DNA from: Allomeiothermus silvanus DSM 9946
GTDB taxonomy: Bacteria; Deinococcota; Deinococci; Deinococcales; Thermaceae
Direction of reading: 5' to 3'
DNA length: 64,000 nucleotides
Assembly: GCF_000092125.1 (NCBI RefSeq)
Contig: NC_014212.1
Span: 2,752,279-2,816,278 of the forward strand
Below, piece after piece: positions 1-8,337 of the stretch (position 1 is the stretch's first letter; every line of letters starts with the position of its first letter). The notes below the pieces were generated by a model, which worked only from the letters and a program-made list of their open reading frames with translations, was not told where the DNA came from and searched no databases. Position numbers and translations under genes: made by a program.

Positions 1-73
1 AGAGGGAAGTCTCCAAACAGTCAAATCGCCCTATGCTTCGCCAACCTCCAGATTAGGGAGCGGCCGGAAAGTG

Positions 74-131
74 TCTGAGGTGCGGGCCGAGTACGAGCGA
101 CTAAAGACCGCCAGCGTGTTCTTTACTTAGC
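74..131 (+). pseudogene. possible IS5-type transposase C-terminal remnant
   Basis: Reading this stretch with one frame correction gives a peptide of the form AEYERLKTAS..TLASVRRR. This resembles the closing helix of IS5-group transposases (YERL...S.A...LA..R...RR). There is no open frame and no recognisable end of an element. The rest of bases 1-239 shows nothing else I can name. It may be an eroded fragment or chance. Confidence 0.2.
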
Positions 132-239
132 CTCCGTTAGACGCAGGCAACGCGATTACCGCCGTTTCCGATGACACGGATCCGAATCGCGCAAATGAAA
201 GACTAACAGCCTAATAAGGGTTCGTGCGGATTTTAAAAC

Positions 240-1085
240 TAACCCAAGTTGCTACCTATTCAGACGGTGCATGTGGAACAATAAAGGCCACTATGAACCG
301 GACCGTTCTAGTGGCCTATTGCATTATAGGCGATCTGCTCAAAGCCCTCGGACACAAGGACGACCCCCAGAGCAAGACCCCCGCCAGCGTCGTCCTCACC
401 ATCTGGGTACTGGCCGCCCTCTTCTTCTCCGGTAAGCACAAACATGCCCTGGCCTACTGCAAAGAACACGCCCTGTTCAGTTTTCCAGAAGTCGGTTCTG
501 CCGCCGCCTGCACAGCCTGTCCCACCTGCTCCCCCTGTGCCAATCCTTGTGGCAGCATCTCTCCTCCGTCCAGCACTACGTCCTCGACACCTTCCCCCTC
601 CCGGTTTGTGAGAACATCCGCGCCCCGCGCTGCCGCCTGGCCCCAGGCCTGACCTACCGGGGAGCAAGCGGCTCTACTTTCACGGCCTGAAGCTGCACCT
701 GGTCTGCACCAACCAGCAGTTCATCACCGAGGTGCTGTGCACCCCTGGGTCTGTTGCAGATGTGCAGGGACTGTACCTGATGCCGCTAAACCTGTCGGAG
801 GGAAGCGAGCTGTACGTGGCCGACTACCTGGCGGAGGACGCGTTGCAGATGGGGGAGGGCATTCGGCTACGGGCTGTGCGAAAGAGGAACTCCAGCAAGC
901 CTCGCAGTGGATTGCCCTACAGGGCCGGAGGATCATCGGGTCAGTAGGCTCTGCCCTAACCGAGCTGTTCCCCAAACGCATTCATGCCACGACCCTCAAA
1001 GGCTTCGTGCTCAAGGTCTGGGGGTTCATCTTTGCCCACAACTTCAAGCGTCTGGCTAGCGTTTTGTAGGTGGCAACTTGGGTTA
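240..1085 (+). mobile_element. degenerate IS982-like insertion sequence
   Basis: The two ends carry inverted repeats that match at 17 of 18 positions: TAACCCAAGTTGCTACCT at 240-257, and the reverse complement of TAACCCAAGTTGCCACCT at 1068-1085. They enclose a decayed transposase of IS982 type. No target-site duplication is visible in the flanks. The right end abuts a second decayed insertion sequence, so old elements are nested or adjacent here. Confidence 0.65.
293..1069 (+). pseudogene. IS982-like transposase pseudogene
   Basis: The transposase is readable only by moving through all three frames. Bases 293 to about 480 give an N-terminal segment (IGDLLKALGHKDDPQSKTP). A second frame gives YVLDTFPLPVCENIR up to about 655. 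A third gives FHGLKLHLV to 947. A final frame gives IHATTLKGFVLKVWGFIFAHN to 1069. The VLDTFP.PVC and IHA.T..GF.LK segments are typical of IS982 DDE transposases. At least three frameshifts make it non-functional. Confidence 0.65.
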
Positions 1086-1280
1086 GAGTATGGCGTTGAC
1101 GATCTCCCTTCTAGGCACTTTTGCAGGGCGGCCTCCCGGCTTGGGGGCGGGGATGAGGGGTTCCAGGAAAACCCACTCCGCCTGGCGGTCGCTAAAGCGA
1201 GCCTGATCCGAGAGGTCGCTGGGGTAAAATCTACGTGTAGAAGCCACCCTTCAAGCATAGTAGACTTTTACGACAGCCTC
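1086..1280 (-). pseudogene. IS5-family transposase N-terminal fragment
   Basis: On the minus strand one frame reads FYPSDLSD, then QAEWVFLEPLIPAPKPGGRP, then REIVNAIL and a stop. This is the hallmark N-terminus of IS5-group transposases (YPSDLSD.EW..L.PLIP..K.GGRPR...R.I.NAI). The outer end reads GAGGCTGTC on the minus strand, like an IS5-group terminal repeat, and is followed on the plus strand by TTA, a plausible remnant target triplet. The rest of the gene is missing where the IS982-like element begins. Confidence 0.5.
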
Positions 1281-1324
1281 TTAGACAGCAAAGCTGGCAA
1301 GGTTTCGAATCGAAAATGGGGGCT

Positions 1325-2301
1325 CTACTCGGGCTTGGCCTCTCTTCCCATCAGCTCGGAGAGTTCTTGCAAGGGGTCCGCTCCCTCGTAGATGACCTCG
1401 TATACCGACTCGGTGATGGGCATCTCGGCGCCGGTTTGCTTGCCCCAGGCGTGCAGCGCCTTGACCGTGTAGATACCCTCGACGACTTGCTTCTGGCCTC
1501 GAGGTCGGCCAAGGTGGCCCCCTGTACGATCTTCTCGCCCGCCCCCCGGTTCCTCGAGTGGGGGCTAGTGGCCGTTGCCACCAGGTCGCCCAGCCCGGAA
1601 AGCCCGTAGAAGGTCTCGGCTTCGGCCCCCTGAGCCACGCCAAACTTCACGATCTCGCGCAAGCCACGGGTCACCAGCGCAGCCTTAGCGTTATCGCCCA
1701 GCCGCAATCCGTCCGACATCCCGGCGGCCAGGGCGATCACGTTTTTGAGCGCACCGCCCAGCTCCACCCCGATCAGGTCGTCGCTGGTGTAAACCCGGAA
1801 GCTAGGGCCGGAGAAGACCTGCTGGACCAATCGCGCTAGGCCCTCATCCGCCGAAGCAGCCACAGCGGCGGCAGGCAAGAAACGCCCCACCTCCTCGGCG
1901 TGGTTAGGGCCAGAGAGGGCGGCTACTCGCGAAACTCCGGTTACCTCGTGGATCACCTGGGTCATGCGCAACAGGCCACCTTCGCTGTGCTCGAGGCTCT
2001 TGGTCGCAGAGAGGTAGGCCGGGGCTTTGGACAACCCGGCCAGGGTATCGCGCAAACCTTTGGAGGGGATGGCCACCACCGCAAGCTCGGCCTTCCAGAG
2101 GGCCTCCTGGGGGTCTGCGGTAGGTCGGATCGCCGGGGGTAGAGCCACCCCCGGCAGGTAATCGCGGTTTTCTCGGGTTGCTAGCAGGGATTCAGCCTGC
2201 TCGACCCGCCGGGCCCATAGCGAAACCTCGTTCCCGCGGCTGGCAGCGAGAATAGCCAGCGCTGTGCCCCAGGCTCCCGCACCAAGGATAGCAATCTTCA
2301 T
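1325..2301 (-). pseudogene. gpsA: glycerol-3-phosphate dehydrogenase GpsA, frameshifted
   Basis: GpsA reduces dihydroxyacetone phosphate to sn-glycerol-3-phosphate in the cytoplasm, supplying phospholipid synthesis. The N-terminal GAGAWGTALA nucleotide-binding loop, the ALSGPNHAEEV segment, the lysine in GGALKNVIALAAG and GLSGLGDL are all intact. After LADLEA the frame breaks near 1493-1497, where one base appears to be missing. A different frame continues with the expected KQVVEGIYTVKALHAW and ITESVYEVIYEG segments and ends at a TAG at 1325-1327. If the base were restored the protein would be near the family's usual 320-330 residues. Either the gene is broken close to its C-terminus or this is a sequencing error. 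It is last in the pyrF-pyrE-spoIIM-like-gpsA run, 6 bp after its neighbour. Confidence 0.8.
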
Positions 2302-2307
2302 GCCCTA

Positions 2308-3348
2308 TCAGCGCATCAGGTAAATAAGCGAGTACGACTCGTAGAAAGCCCCCACCACTAAAAAGAAAGCCCCCAGGTAGACGGTGAGCGCCAGGGCCCG
2401 GAAGCCCGCCCCATACCCCTCGCGCCGCAGCACTTTGGAAAGCAGTACCATTCCGCCAAAAGTCACCAGGATGTACGCCTGAAGCTCGATGATGAGGGTG
2501 GGGAGGTGAAATAGATAGCGGCCCGCGGGGAAGAGCGCGGGGGACAAGGCCAGCCCGAAGAAGAAATAGCGCAGGCCGTTGAGCAGCAGCGCCGGGATGC
2601 CCAAAGCCATCCCCGGAAGGGCCGTGGTGAGCAAGAGACCCCGGGTGAAGTTCCAGAAGAAGATGATCAGCGCAACCTCGAGCGGCCCCGCTGCGAGCAG
2701 TCCGCCCAACCCCACCTGCTGCAAGGCCCCGCTAACCAGTTTTTGCACCAACAGGGCGACCTGGGGGGAGGCGTAGGCGGTGAAGGAGCCCAAGGCGAAA
2801 AGGCCATACAACCCTATGTTGATCCCCCAGTAGAGCCGGCGGTACTGCCGCACCAAGGCCCAGCCCTCCTGCCACAAACCGCGCAGCCTGCCAGGTAAAA
2901 ATAGTAGCGCCAGCCACAGCAGGGAAAGCCCCAGGAAAGACCACCAGGCCAGTGGGCTCGAGATCCACGCCGGGATCAGGCTGGCATCCGAGACCCAGCC
3001 GATCCCAATGACCTCCCCTCCCCGCAGCGAGACCTGCACGTTGCCCCCTTGGCCCCCCACGGCAGCGGGGAAGCGGACCACCGTGGTGCCGTCGGGATTT
3101 TGTGCGACCTCGGGAGCGTTTAGGTTTACCTCCAGCCCTCCCGGCACCGGGGGGAAGGCCAAGGCCCGCTCGAGGATCTTGAGCTGTTCGTCCAGCGGCT
3201 TGCCGATGGCCTGGGCCGGGTCGGTAGTGTACTTTCCCGCCTGCCAGTCCCGCACCGCCTGGCGGGCCTGCTCGACGGCGGCCCCCTGGGCCACAGCGGC
3301 AGAAGAAAACCCTAAGATCAGCGCCAAAAGGGCAAAGAAAGCCGCCAT
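2308..3348 (-). CDS. SpoIIM-like (DUF95) integral membrane protein
   Basis: A membrane protein whose C-terminal half resembles stage II sporulation protein M (DUF95), a family also common in non-sporulating bacteria and of unclear function there. From the chosen ATG the protein opens with a signal-like segment (MAAFFALLALILGFSSAAVAQ). A soluble domain of about 110 residues and at least five hydrophobic segments follow. An upstream in-frame start at 3405 would add residues encoded by a dispersed repeat (LNAQRMTLNAKRE), so I prefer the inner start although no good ribosome site is visible. It sits between pyrE and gpsA and is probably co-transcribed. Confidence 0.65.
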   Translation of the reverse strand: MAAFFALLALILGFSSAAVAQGAAVEQARQAVRDWQAGKYTTDPAQAIGKPLDEQLKILERALAFPPVPGGLEVNLNAPEVAQNPDGTTVVRFPAAVGGQGGNVQVSLRGGEVIGIGWVSDASLIPAWISSPLAWWSFLGLSLLWLALLFLPGRLRGLWQEGWALVRQYRRLYWGINIGLYGLFALGSFTAYASPQVALLVQKLVSGALQQVGLGGLLAAGPLEVALIIFFWNFTRGLLLTTALPGMALGIPALLLNGLRYFFFGLALSPALFPAGRYLFHLPTLIIELQAYILVTFGGMVLLSKVLRREGYGAGFRALALTVYLGAFFLVVGAFYESYSLIYLMR

Positions 3349-3360
3349 GGATCTCAGGCC

Positions 3361-3405
3361 GCTTTCGCGTTTTGCGTTTAGCGTCATGCGTTGGGCGTTC
3401 AGCAT
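3361..3405. repeat. dispersed GCGTTTTGCGTTTAGCGT-type repeat
   Basis: A low-complexity stretch built from variants of GCGTTTTGCGT and TTGGGCGTTCAGCAT. Related strings occur at 8466-8497, 19816-19836 and weakly at 27345-27375. When translated it gives the motif LNAQR/LNAKR. It lies between pyrE and the SpoIIM-like gene. Its role is unknown. Confidence 0.45.
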
Positions 3406-3407
3406 GG

Positions 3408-3980
3408 TTACACTTCCTGCAAGGGTACTCCAGCCTTACATAAAGGACAGTCAGCGGGGTCATAGGTGGGAAACTCGAGCGTGGTGAGGGTCCGGAAGGG
3501 CACCCCGAAGTCGGCCCGGCCGCCGCTCCGGTCCACGATGGCCCCCACCGCGATGCACTCGGCCCCCTTGGCCCGTGCCGCCGCGATGGCCCGCTGCACC
3601 GATCCCCCGGTGGTGATCACATCCTCGACGGCCAGGAATCTCTCGCCCGGACGGATGGTGAGCCCCTCCCGCACGTACATCCCACCCTGGGGTTCCTTCT
3701 CGGCAAAGAGGGCCCGACTTCCCAGGTGCTTGGCCGTAACAAAAGCCAACACCACCCCGCCCATAGCCGGGCCGATCACGAAATCCACCTCCAGATCCTC
3801 GAAAAGCCCAGCCATCCCCTCTCCTACGGCCTCGGCGTACAGAGGGTGCTGCAGGAGGGTGGTGGATTGGAGGAACATCGGGGAGTGACGGCCTGAACGT
3901 AAGAGAAAGTGGCCCTCGAGCAGGGCTCCGGTTTCGCGGTACATCTGCAGAACGTCCACTTCTCCTATGCTACCCGGCAT
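3408..3980 (-). CDS. pyrE: orotate phosphoribosyltransferase
   Basis: PyrE transfers a phosphoribosyl group from PRPP to orotate, giving OMP, the fifth step of pyrimidine synthesis. The PRPP-binding signature is clear (FLAVEDVITTGGSVQRAI), as are GHFLLRSGRHSPMFLQ near the N-terminus and the GPAMGG loop. A C-terminal CPLC pair is present. I chose the ATG giving MPGSIGEVDVLQ; a longer start at 4001 and a GTG giving VDVLQMYRETG are alternatives. It follows pyrF with a gap of about 24 bp, and pyrF makes UMP from its product. Length is about 190 residues, normal for the family. Confidence 0.9.
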   Translation of the reverse strand: MPGSIGEVDVLQMYRETGALLEGHFLLRSGRHSPMFLQSTTLLQHPLYAEAVGEGMAGLFEDLEVDFVIGPAMGGVVLAFVTAKHLGSRALFAEKEPQGGMYVREGLTIRPGERFLAVEDVITTGGSVQRAIAAARAKGAECIAVGAIVDRSGGRADFGVPFRTLTTLEFPTYDPADCPLCKAGVPLQEV

Positions 3981-4004
3981 GATGCCTCGCAGCAAAACCA
4001 AGGC

Positions 4005-4784
4005 TTATTCCAGCGTTTTTAGGTAGGCATCGGCCTGGGAACACGCAGCCTGGACGTCCGGCTTGCCCCCAGGGTAGTAGAGCGAGCGGCTAGCCGCGTT
4101 CAATACACCCGCGCCTTTCACAGGGGTACCCCCCTGTGCCCCCAGGCCGGGGAGTAAGAGAAACGAACGGGGCAGCGCAGAGCGTAGCTCGTCTACCTGC
4201 TCGGGGTAGGTCGCTCCAACCACCGCCCCCACCCGGCTCCATTCGCCCACCCGGTAGTGTTCGGCTTGCTGGTTGAGCCACTCAGAAACCACCTGGTAGA
4301 GCTTCTTTTCCCCTACGAGGAGGTCCTGGAAAAGCCCCGCACCCGGGTTCGATGTCTTGACCAAGACGAACACCGCTCCACCCGACCGCTCGGCGGCCCG
4401 GAAGAAAGGCTCCACAGCATCCTCACCCAGGTAGGGGTTCACGGTGAGGGCCGAGCCGGGGTAGGCCTCGAGGTAAGCCTGGGCATAGGCTTCAGCGGTG
4501 GAGCCGATGTCCCCGCGCTTGGCATCCACGATCACCGGCACCGCCATCACCCGGGCCCCCGCGATCAGCTCGTGCATCAGGGCGAATCCCTCGGGCCCTA
4601 AAGCCTCGAAGAAGGCAGCCTGGAACTTGACGGCGGCAATCCTCTCGGCCAAAGCCTCGATCAGCTCGAGGGTGTAGGAACGAATCGCGGCGATCGGCTC
4701 AGGTGTGTGCAGTTGGGGCCGGGGGTCCACCCCCAGAACCAGCGGGGGACGGCCCTCGATCTCTAAGACGAAATCACAGCTCAT
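4005..4784 (-). CDS. pyrF: orotidine 5'-phosphate decarboxylase (type 2)
   Basis: PyrF decarboxylates OMP to UMP, the last step of de novo pyrimidine synthesis. The catalytic block [15 protein letters not shown] is intact, with the Asp-Lys-Asp arrangement of the family. The GVDPRP opening and the GLGAQGG phosphate-binding loop place it in the longer subfamily 2, about 260 residues. An adjacent GTG (4787) and ATG (4784) could both start it. IS481 copy A sits 32-35 bp upstream, where the -35 region would be. A TAGGCT hexamer only a few bases before the start could serve as a -10 for a leaderless message. Confidence 0.92.
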   Translation of the reverse strand: MSCDFVLEIEGRPPLVLGVDPRPQLHTPEPIAAIRSYTLELIEALAERIAAVKFQAAFFEALGPEGFALMHELIAGARVMAVPVIVDAKRGDIGSTAEAYAQAYLEAYPGSALTVNPYLGEDAVEPFFRAAERSGGAVFVLVKTSNPGAGLFQDLLVGEKKLYQVVSEWLNQQAEHYRVGEWSRVGAVVGATYPEQVDELRSALPRSFLLLPGLGAQGGTPVKGAGVLNAASRSLYYPGGKPDVQAACSQADAYLKTLE

Positions 4785-4793
4785 CACCCTAGC

Positions 4794-5882
4794 CTACTCG
4801 CTCGGCCCTCGCCAACTCCTGTAATCGGTCAACACATTTGAGACTCTTTGAGGAACCGACTCCTCTTGCATCTTAGCCAAAAACTCCAGCGGAGCAAGAC
4901 CCCCCAGGGCCATGTGAGGCCTTCGGCGGTTGTAGTAGTCCAGGTAGGTATCCAGCTCTGCCTGCAGCTCGCTGAGCGGGGTGGGCAAAGGCCGGGTGTA
5001 GAACTCCTCCTTGAAGGTCCGCTGCATCCGCTCCACGTGACCATTGAGTTTAGGACTCCTCGGCGGTAGCACAAACAAGGCAATCCCCAGAGCACAGCAG
5101 GCCTCCTCAAACTCGGCCATGAACTCGCTGCCCCCATCCACCTGGATGGCCCGGATGGGAAAAGGGGCCCTGGCCAGAAGCAAGGACAAGAACCCCTCAG
5201 AAAGCTTAGCCGTGGCCCGGCTGTGCACCTCCGCCAGGACAAACCGGCTATGGAGGTCAATCGCCGAGAAGTGCTTGACCATGCTTCCCGGTCCTAAGGT
5301 CAGGGTGAGGGTGTCCACCTGGACCAGGTCCCCAGGAGCCCTGGCCTCGTATCCTCGGGGCTTCCTTTTGGCGTAGGGCCGGTTTACCCTTCGCTTTAGC
5401 TTCCCTCTTTGAGTCCGGGCCAGGTAGCCGGCCACGCTCTCGATACGTCGGTGCTTCTCCAGGTAGGCCAGGATGCGCCCCACCGTGCGTTCGCTCATCT
5501 GGAAACCCTCCTTGCGGAGGGTAAGCCAGATGGACCAGCGTCCCCAGGTGGGGTTTTCCTTGCGGAGAGTTTCTATTCTAATGAGCAGCCCTGGGGTCCA
5601 GTGGACCTTTGTGCGCAGGTGCTTAGGGCGGCGGGAGCGGGGTTTGAGTCCAGCCAGGCCCTTTTCTTTTAGGGCTTTTTGCCAGCGGTGGTAGGTGGCC
5701 CGGCTGATCCCGACCAGGTCCTGGATCTCCTTCCAGCTCTTTTTACTTTCACGCAGGGCTTTGACCAGTCGGAGCTTGCGCAGACGTTCCTGGACCTCTG
5801 GGTCGCTTGCGTTGGCCTCGGCCAGCCTCTGTGCTTGTCTAGCGCCTCTCCATATCTCTCGGCCAACGGTGGTAAACTGCAC
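4794..5882 (-). CDS. IS481-family transposase, copy A
   Basis: DDE transposase of 354 element-encoded residues. There is an N-terminal helix-turn-helix (about residues 35-80, with SWKEIQDLVGISRATYHRWQ), then an integrase core with D190 (VQVDT), D249 (QVDGGSEF) and E284 (NGHVERMQRTF). That is a D-D-35-E spacing. The GTG start follows a strong AAGGAGG. The element supplies no stop codon: translation runs through the right terminal repeat and here ends after eight host-encoded residues (RSWRGPSE). The 354 residues are identical in all four copies, indicating recent spread. Confidence 0.92.
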   Translation of the reverse strand: MQFTTVGREIWRGARQAQRLAEANASDPEVQERLRKLRLVKALRESKKSWKEIQDLVGISRATYHRWQKALKEKGLAGLKPRSRRPKHLRTKVHWTPGLLIRIETLRKENPTWGRWSIWLTLRKEGFQMSERTVGRILAYLEKHRRIESVAGYLARTQRGKLKRRVNRPYAKRKPRGYEARAPGDLVQVDTLTLTLGPGSMVKHFSAIDLHSRFVLAEVHSRATAKLSEGFLSLLLARAPFPIRAIQVDGGSEFMAEFEEACCALGIALFVLPPRSPKLNGHVERMQRTFKEEFYTRPLPTPLSELQAELDTYLDYYNRRRPHMALGGLAPLEFLAKMQEESVPQRVSNVLTDYRSWRGPSE

Positions 5883-5959
5883 CTGGGGAACCTCCTTTCC
5901 TGGTCGGTTCCCCTCTTTTTATCCCAGCTTAGAGTCTCACATGTGTTTGTCCGGGTTCA
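4820..5959 (-). mobile_element. IS481-family insertion sequence, copy A
   Basis: A 1,140-bp element with imperfect terminal repeats of about 28 bp. One end begins TGAACCCGGACAAACACATG, the other TGTAATCGGTCAACACATTT, and both continue into GAGACTCT. Flanks share CTCC (4816-4819 and 5960-5963); ACTCC is possible if the terminal A is shared. It split a short divergent promoter region of about 60 bp between pyrF and the Wzz-type gene. It contains no CTCGAG, unlike host DNA. Confidence 0.93.
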
Positions 5960-5982
5960 CTCCATCCTCAGGAATCCCTTGG

Positions 5983-5988
5983 TACAAT
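5983..5988 (+). promoter_or_regulatory. -10 box before the Wzz gene
   Basis: TACAAT ends 6 bp before the GTG start, the layout of a leaderless promoter common in the Deinococcus-Thermus group. The place where a -35 would lie (about 5960-5966) reads CTCCATC and coincides with the IS481 copy A junction. The native -35 may have been displaced. Confidence 0.4.
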
Positions 5989-5994
5989 CAGGCC

Positions 5995-6966
5995 GTGAAC
6001 GAGGCCGCCCAACCGCAAGACGAAATTTCGTTGCGCGATCTGTACCTGGTGCTCAAGCGCAACGCCCGGATGATCCTCGCCGTCACGCTGGGAGCCGCCC
6101 TGGTCACATTCGCCATCAGCATGATCCTCCCCAAGACCTACCGCAGCCAGGCCAACCTCAGCCTCTCGGTAACCAGCCAGCAACAGCTCTCCGGCCAGAT
6201 CCTGGCCAATCTGCCCTCGCTGAGCGGGCTGGCGGGCTCTTTCCAAGACCGGCTGGAAACCCGGGAGCTGGCCCAGAGCCTCGGCGTAGCCAACCCTGCG
6301 TCGCGGTACCAGGCCAAGTTCGATGACAAAACCGGTATCTGGAGACTCTCGGCCAAGGGCTCGAGCCCCGAGGAGGCCAGGCGCGCTACCGAAAAGCTCC
6401 TCGCCACCGCCCGCGATTTTCTGGAGAGCAAGCTCGCCCAGACGGTAAACAGCAACCTGGCGGCATTGCTGGCTCAGGCGCGCATCGACGCGGAAAGCGC
6501 CCAGATCGGCCTCCAGGAGATCAAAAAAGCCCTAGCCAATACCCCCCCTACCGTAGGCGCCGACGCCGCGGTGGCCTCCGCCCTGGAGTCGCAAGGGGTG
6601 AACCCCCTAGTGGCCCGCGCTACTAGCCCGGCCTACGCCTCGCTCAAGCTGCAGGAAGCCAACCTGCGCTCCCAGCTGGCTCAGGCCCAGGCCCGGATCG
6701 AGACCTACTCGCGGCTCGCCCGAAACCCCCAGGAGATCCGCACCCTGGTCGGCCAGGCCCTGCAAATCCAGCCACTGGTGGCCCCCAGCGAACCCCTTCG
6801 CCCGGTCTCCCCCCGGCCTTTGCTCTACGCTGCGATCGCCGCCGTGCTGGGGCTGATCCTAAGCGTGTTCTGGGCCTTCTTGGCGGAAGCCTTGGCGCCG
6901 CGCAGGCCCGAACCGGAAGCGGCTTCACCGCATACGATCCTGCCCGCCAAGGAGACCGTGCACTGA
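5995..6966 (+). CDS. Wzz/GumC-type polysaccharide chain-length regulator
   Basis: A polysaccharide co-polymerase that would set polymer length in Wzx/Wzy-type export, anchored in the inner membrane. It has the family layout: an N-terminal transmembrane segment (about residues 27-45) with LPKTYRSQANL right after it, a long helical periplasmic domain rich in Ala/Gln/Leu, and a second transmembrane segment (about 276-297) preceded by the proline-rich APSEPLRPVSPRP. It has no C-terminal tyrosine kinase domain. I chose the GTG giving MNEAAQPQDEISLRD; longer readings run back into the insertion sequence. It lies more than 20 kb from the polysaccharide locus it probably serves. Confidence 0.8.
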   Translation: MNEAAQPQDEISLRDLYLVLKRNARMILAVTLGAALVTFAISMILPKTYRSQANLSLSVTSQQQLSGQILANLPSLSGLAGSFQDRLETRELAQSLGVANPASRYQAKFDDKTGIWRLSAKGSSPEEARRATEKLLATARDFLESKLAQTVNSNLAALLAQARIDAESAQIGLQEIKKALANTPPTVGADAAVASALESQGVNPLVARATSPAYASLKLQEANLRSQLAQAQARIETYSRLARNPQEIRTLVGQALQIQPLVAPSEPLRPVSPRPLLYAAIAAVLGLILSVFWAFLAEALAPRRPEPEAASPHTILPAKETVH

Positions 6967-6985
6967 CCCTGGGGAGGGCCCCCGG

Positions 6986-7405
6986 TTAGACCAGCCGGGC
7001 CTCCAAAACAATCTCCGGCACCGCGGCCAGCGCCTTGGAGATGGGGCATCCGGCTTTGGCCTGCTCGGCCAGCTGGCGGAACTTAGCCTCGTCCAGCCCG
7101 GGCACTTTCCCCTCTAGGTGTAGCTCGATCTTGGTGATGGTGGGACCTTCGCCCAGATGAACCTTGGCCGTGCACTCGAGCCGTTCGGCGGGGGTTTGGT
7201 TGTTGGCCAGCAAGCCCGAGAGGAACATGGTGTAACAACCGGCGTGGGCCGCCCCGATCAGCTCCTCGGGGTTGGTGCCGGGTTCGTCCTCAAAGCGCAT
7301 CCGATAGGTGTAGGGCCCCTCCCACGCTCCACTGCCGAGCTTCAGATGTCCTTTGCCCTCGCGGAGGGTTCCTTGCCAGATGGCTTCAGCTGAACGTATA
7401 GGCAT
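6986..7405 (-). CDS. OsmC-family hydroperoxide reductase
   Basis: A small cytoplasmic thiol peroxidase of the OsmC/Ohr family, which reduces organic hydroperoxides with two cysteines. Both are present: HAGCYTMFLSG (mid-protein) and KAGCPISKAL (near the C-terminus). The spacing and the NPEELIGAAHAGC segment match OsmC proper more than Ohr. Length is 139 residues, as expected. The start is fixed by GGAGGAAG seven bases before the ATG giving MPIRSAEAIW. It is convergent with the Wzz gene and divergent from the next gene. Confidence 0.88.
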   Translation of the reverse strand: MPIRSAEAIWQGTLREGKGHLKLGSGAWEGPYTYRMRFEDEPGTNPEELIGAAHAGCYTMFLSGLLANNQTPAERLECTAKVHLGEGPTITKIELHLEGKVPGLDEAKFRQLAEQAKAGCPISKALAAVPEIVLEARLV

Positions 7406-7518
7406 AAATCGCTTCCTCCGGTTTTCACCATAGCTGCTTTGGGGCCCATAGCGCTGTAAGCCCGCGCGCAAATTTGCCCTACCTCGACAGCGGACCGCAA
7501 ACCCTCAACAATGGGGAG

Positions 7519-8337
7519 GTGCTGGCTTTTTTGTTCGTAGATGGATGGGGGCTCAGCCAAGATCCCCGCAGCCCCCTACAGGCCCTTGATTTGCCCACGC
7601 TGCAGGCACTGACCGGCGGTTTCTCGAGCCAGCTTTTCGCCTGGGCCTACCGGGTGCTGGATGCCACGCTGGGGGTTGAGGGCCTGCCCCAGTCGGGCAC
7701 CGGACAGACCACGCTCCTCACCGGCACGAACGCTGCCCGGTTGCTGGGATACCACCAAGGCCCACACCCTTTACGCCGCTTACAAGGTTTGCTGCGCGAG
7801 GAAAGCTTGCAGGTGTGGAGCCAGGCCAGGGGCCTCGAGGTCATCCACGCCAACGGCTACCGCCAGGAGTACCTGGAGCGTATCCGAACCTCGCGGCGCA
7901 ACCTGCTCTCGGCCTTCGCCTACGCGGCCCGCTCGGCGGGGCTTGAGCTGCGCTCGCTCGAAGACCCGCTGGCCCTTGCCCCCGCCTTCTGGGACGCGCC
8001 GGAGAAAGCCGGGGAGCGGCTGGCCCGGCTGGCCGAGCGACACGACTGGGTGGTGCTGGAAAACTGGGCCCTGGACTACTTCGCCCACCGCGAACCCGAC
8101 CTCTTGCCCCAACGCTTCAGCGAGCTGGACCGGTTTTTGCGGGGCTGGCTCGAGGCCAACCCCTCCGCCACGCTTCTGCTGACCTCCGACCACGGCAACG
8201 CGGAAGAACCCTGGCACCTCCAGCACACCCGCAACCCGGTCCCCCTGATCGTAGTCGGCCCCCTGGCCGCTACGGTCCCGCCCATGTCGAGCCTGACCGA
8301 CGTGGCTCCTTGGGTTCGCTCGGTGTTGGGGAAGTAG
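7519..8337 (+). CDS. alkaline-phosphatase-superfamily metalloenzyme (iPGM-like)
   Basis: A protein of about 272 residues with the metal-binding framework of the phosphoglycerate mutase/alkaline phosphatase superfamily. There is FVDGWGL at the N-terminus (first metal Asp), SGTGQTTLLTGTNAA where the catalytic Ser/Thr lies, and SDHGNAEE followed by H.RNPVPLIVVG near the C-terminus. It is about half the length of a true cofactor-independent phosphoglycerate mutase, so I would not call it that enzyme. I prefer the GTG at 7519, which puts the FVDGWGL strand at the N-terminus; an in-frame TTG at 7474 is possible. The substrate is unknown. Confidence 0.65.
   Translation: MLAFLFVDGWGLSQDPRSPLQALDLPTLQALTGGFSSQLFAWAYRVLDATLGVEGLPQSGTGQTTLLTGTNAARLLGYHQGPHPLRRLQGLLREESLQVWSQARGLEVIHANGYRQEYLERIRTSRRNLLSAFAYAARSAGLELRSLEDPLALAPAFWDAPEKAGERLARLAERHDWVVLENWALDYFAHREPDLLPQRFSELDRFLRGWLEANPSATLLLTSDHGNAEEPWHLQHTRNPVPLIVVGPLAATVPPMSSLTDVAPWVRSVLGK

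Noticed and set aside
1300-1320. GGTTTCGAATC, resembling a tRNA T-loop
   Set aside because: No acceptor stem, anticodon arm or CCA context can be built around it, and it lies between the IS5 fragment and the gpsA stop.
5695-5994. Long N-terminal extension of the Wzz gene reading through IS copy A
   Set aside because: The extension is antisense to the transposase gene and ends exactly at the insertion boundary; the GTG after TACAAT is a better start.
7474-7518. Upstream TTG start for the phosphatase-superfamily gene
   Set aside because: It would add 15 residues ahead of the first core strand without a ribosome site; the GTG at 7519 places FVDGWGL at the normal N-terminal position.
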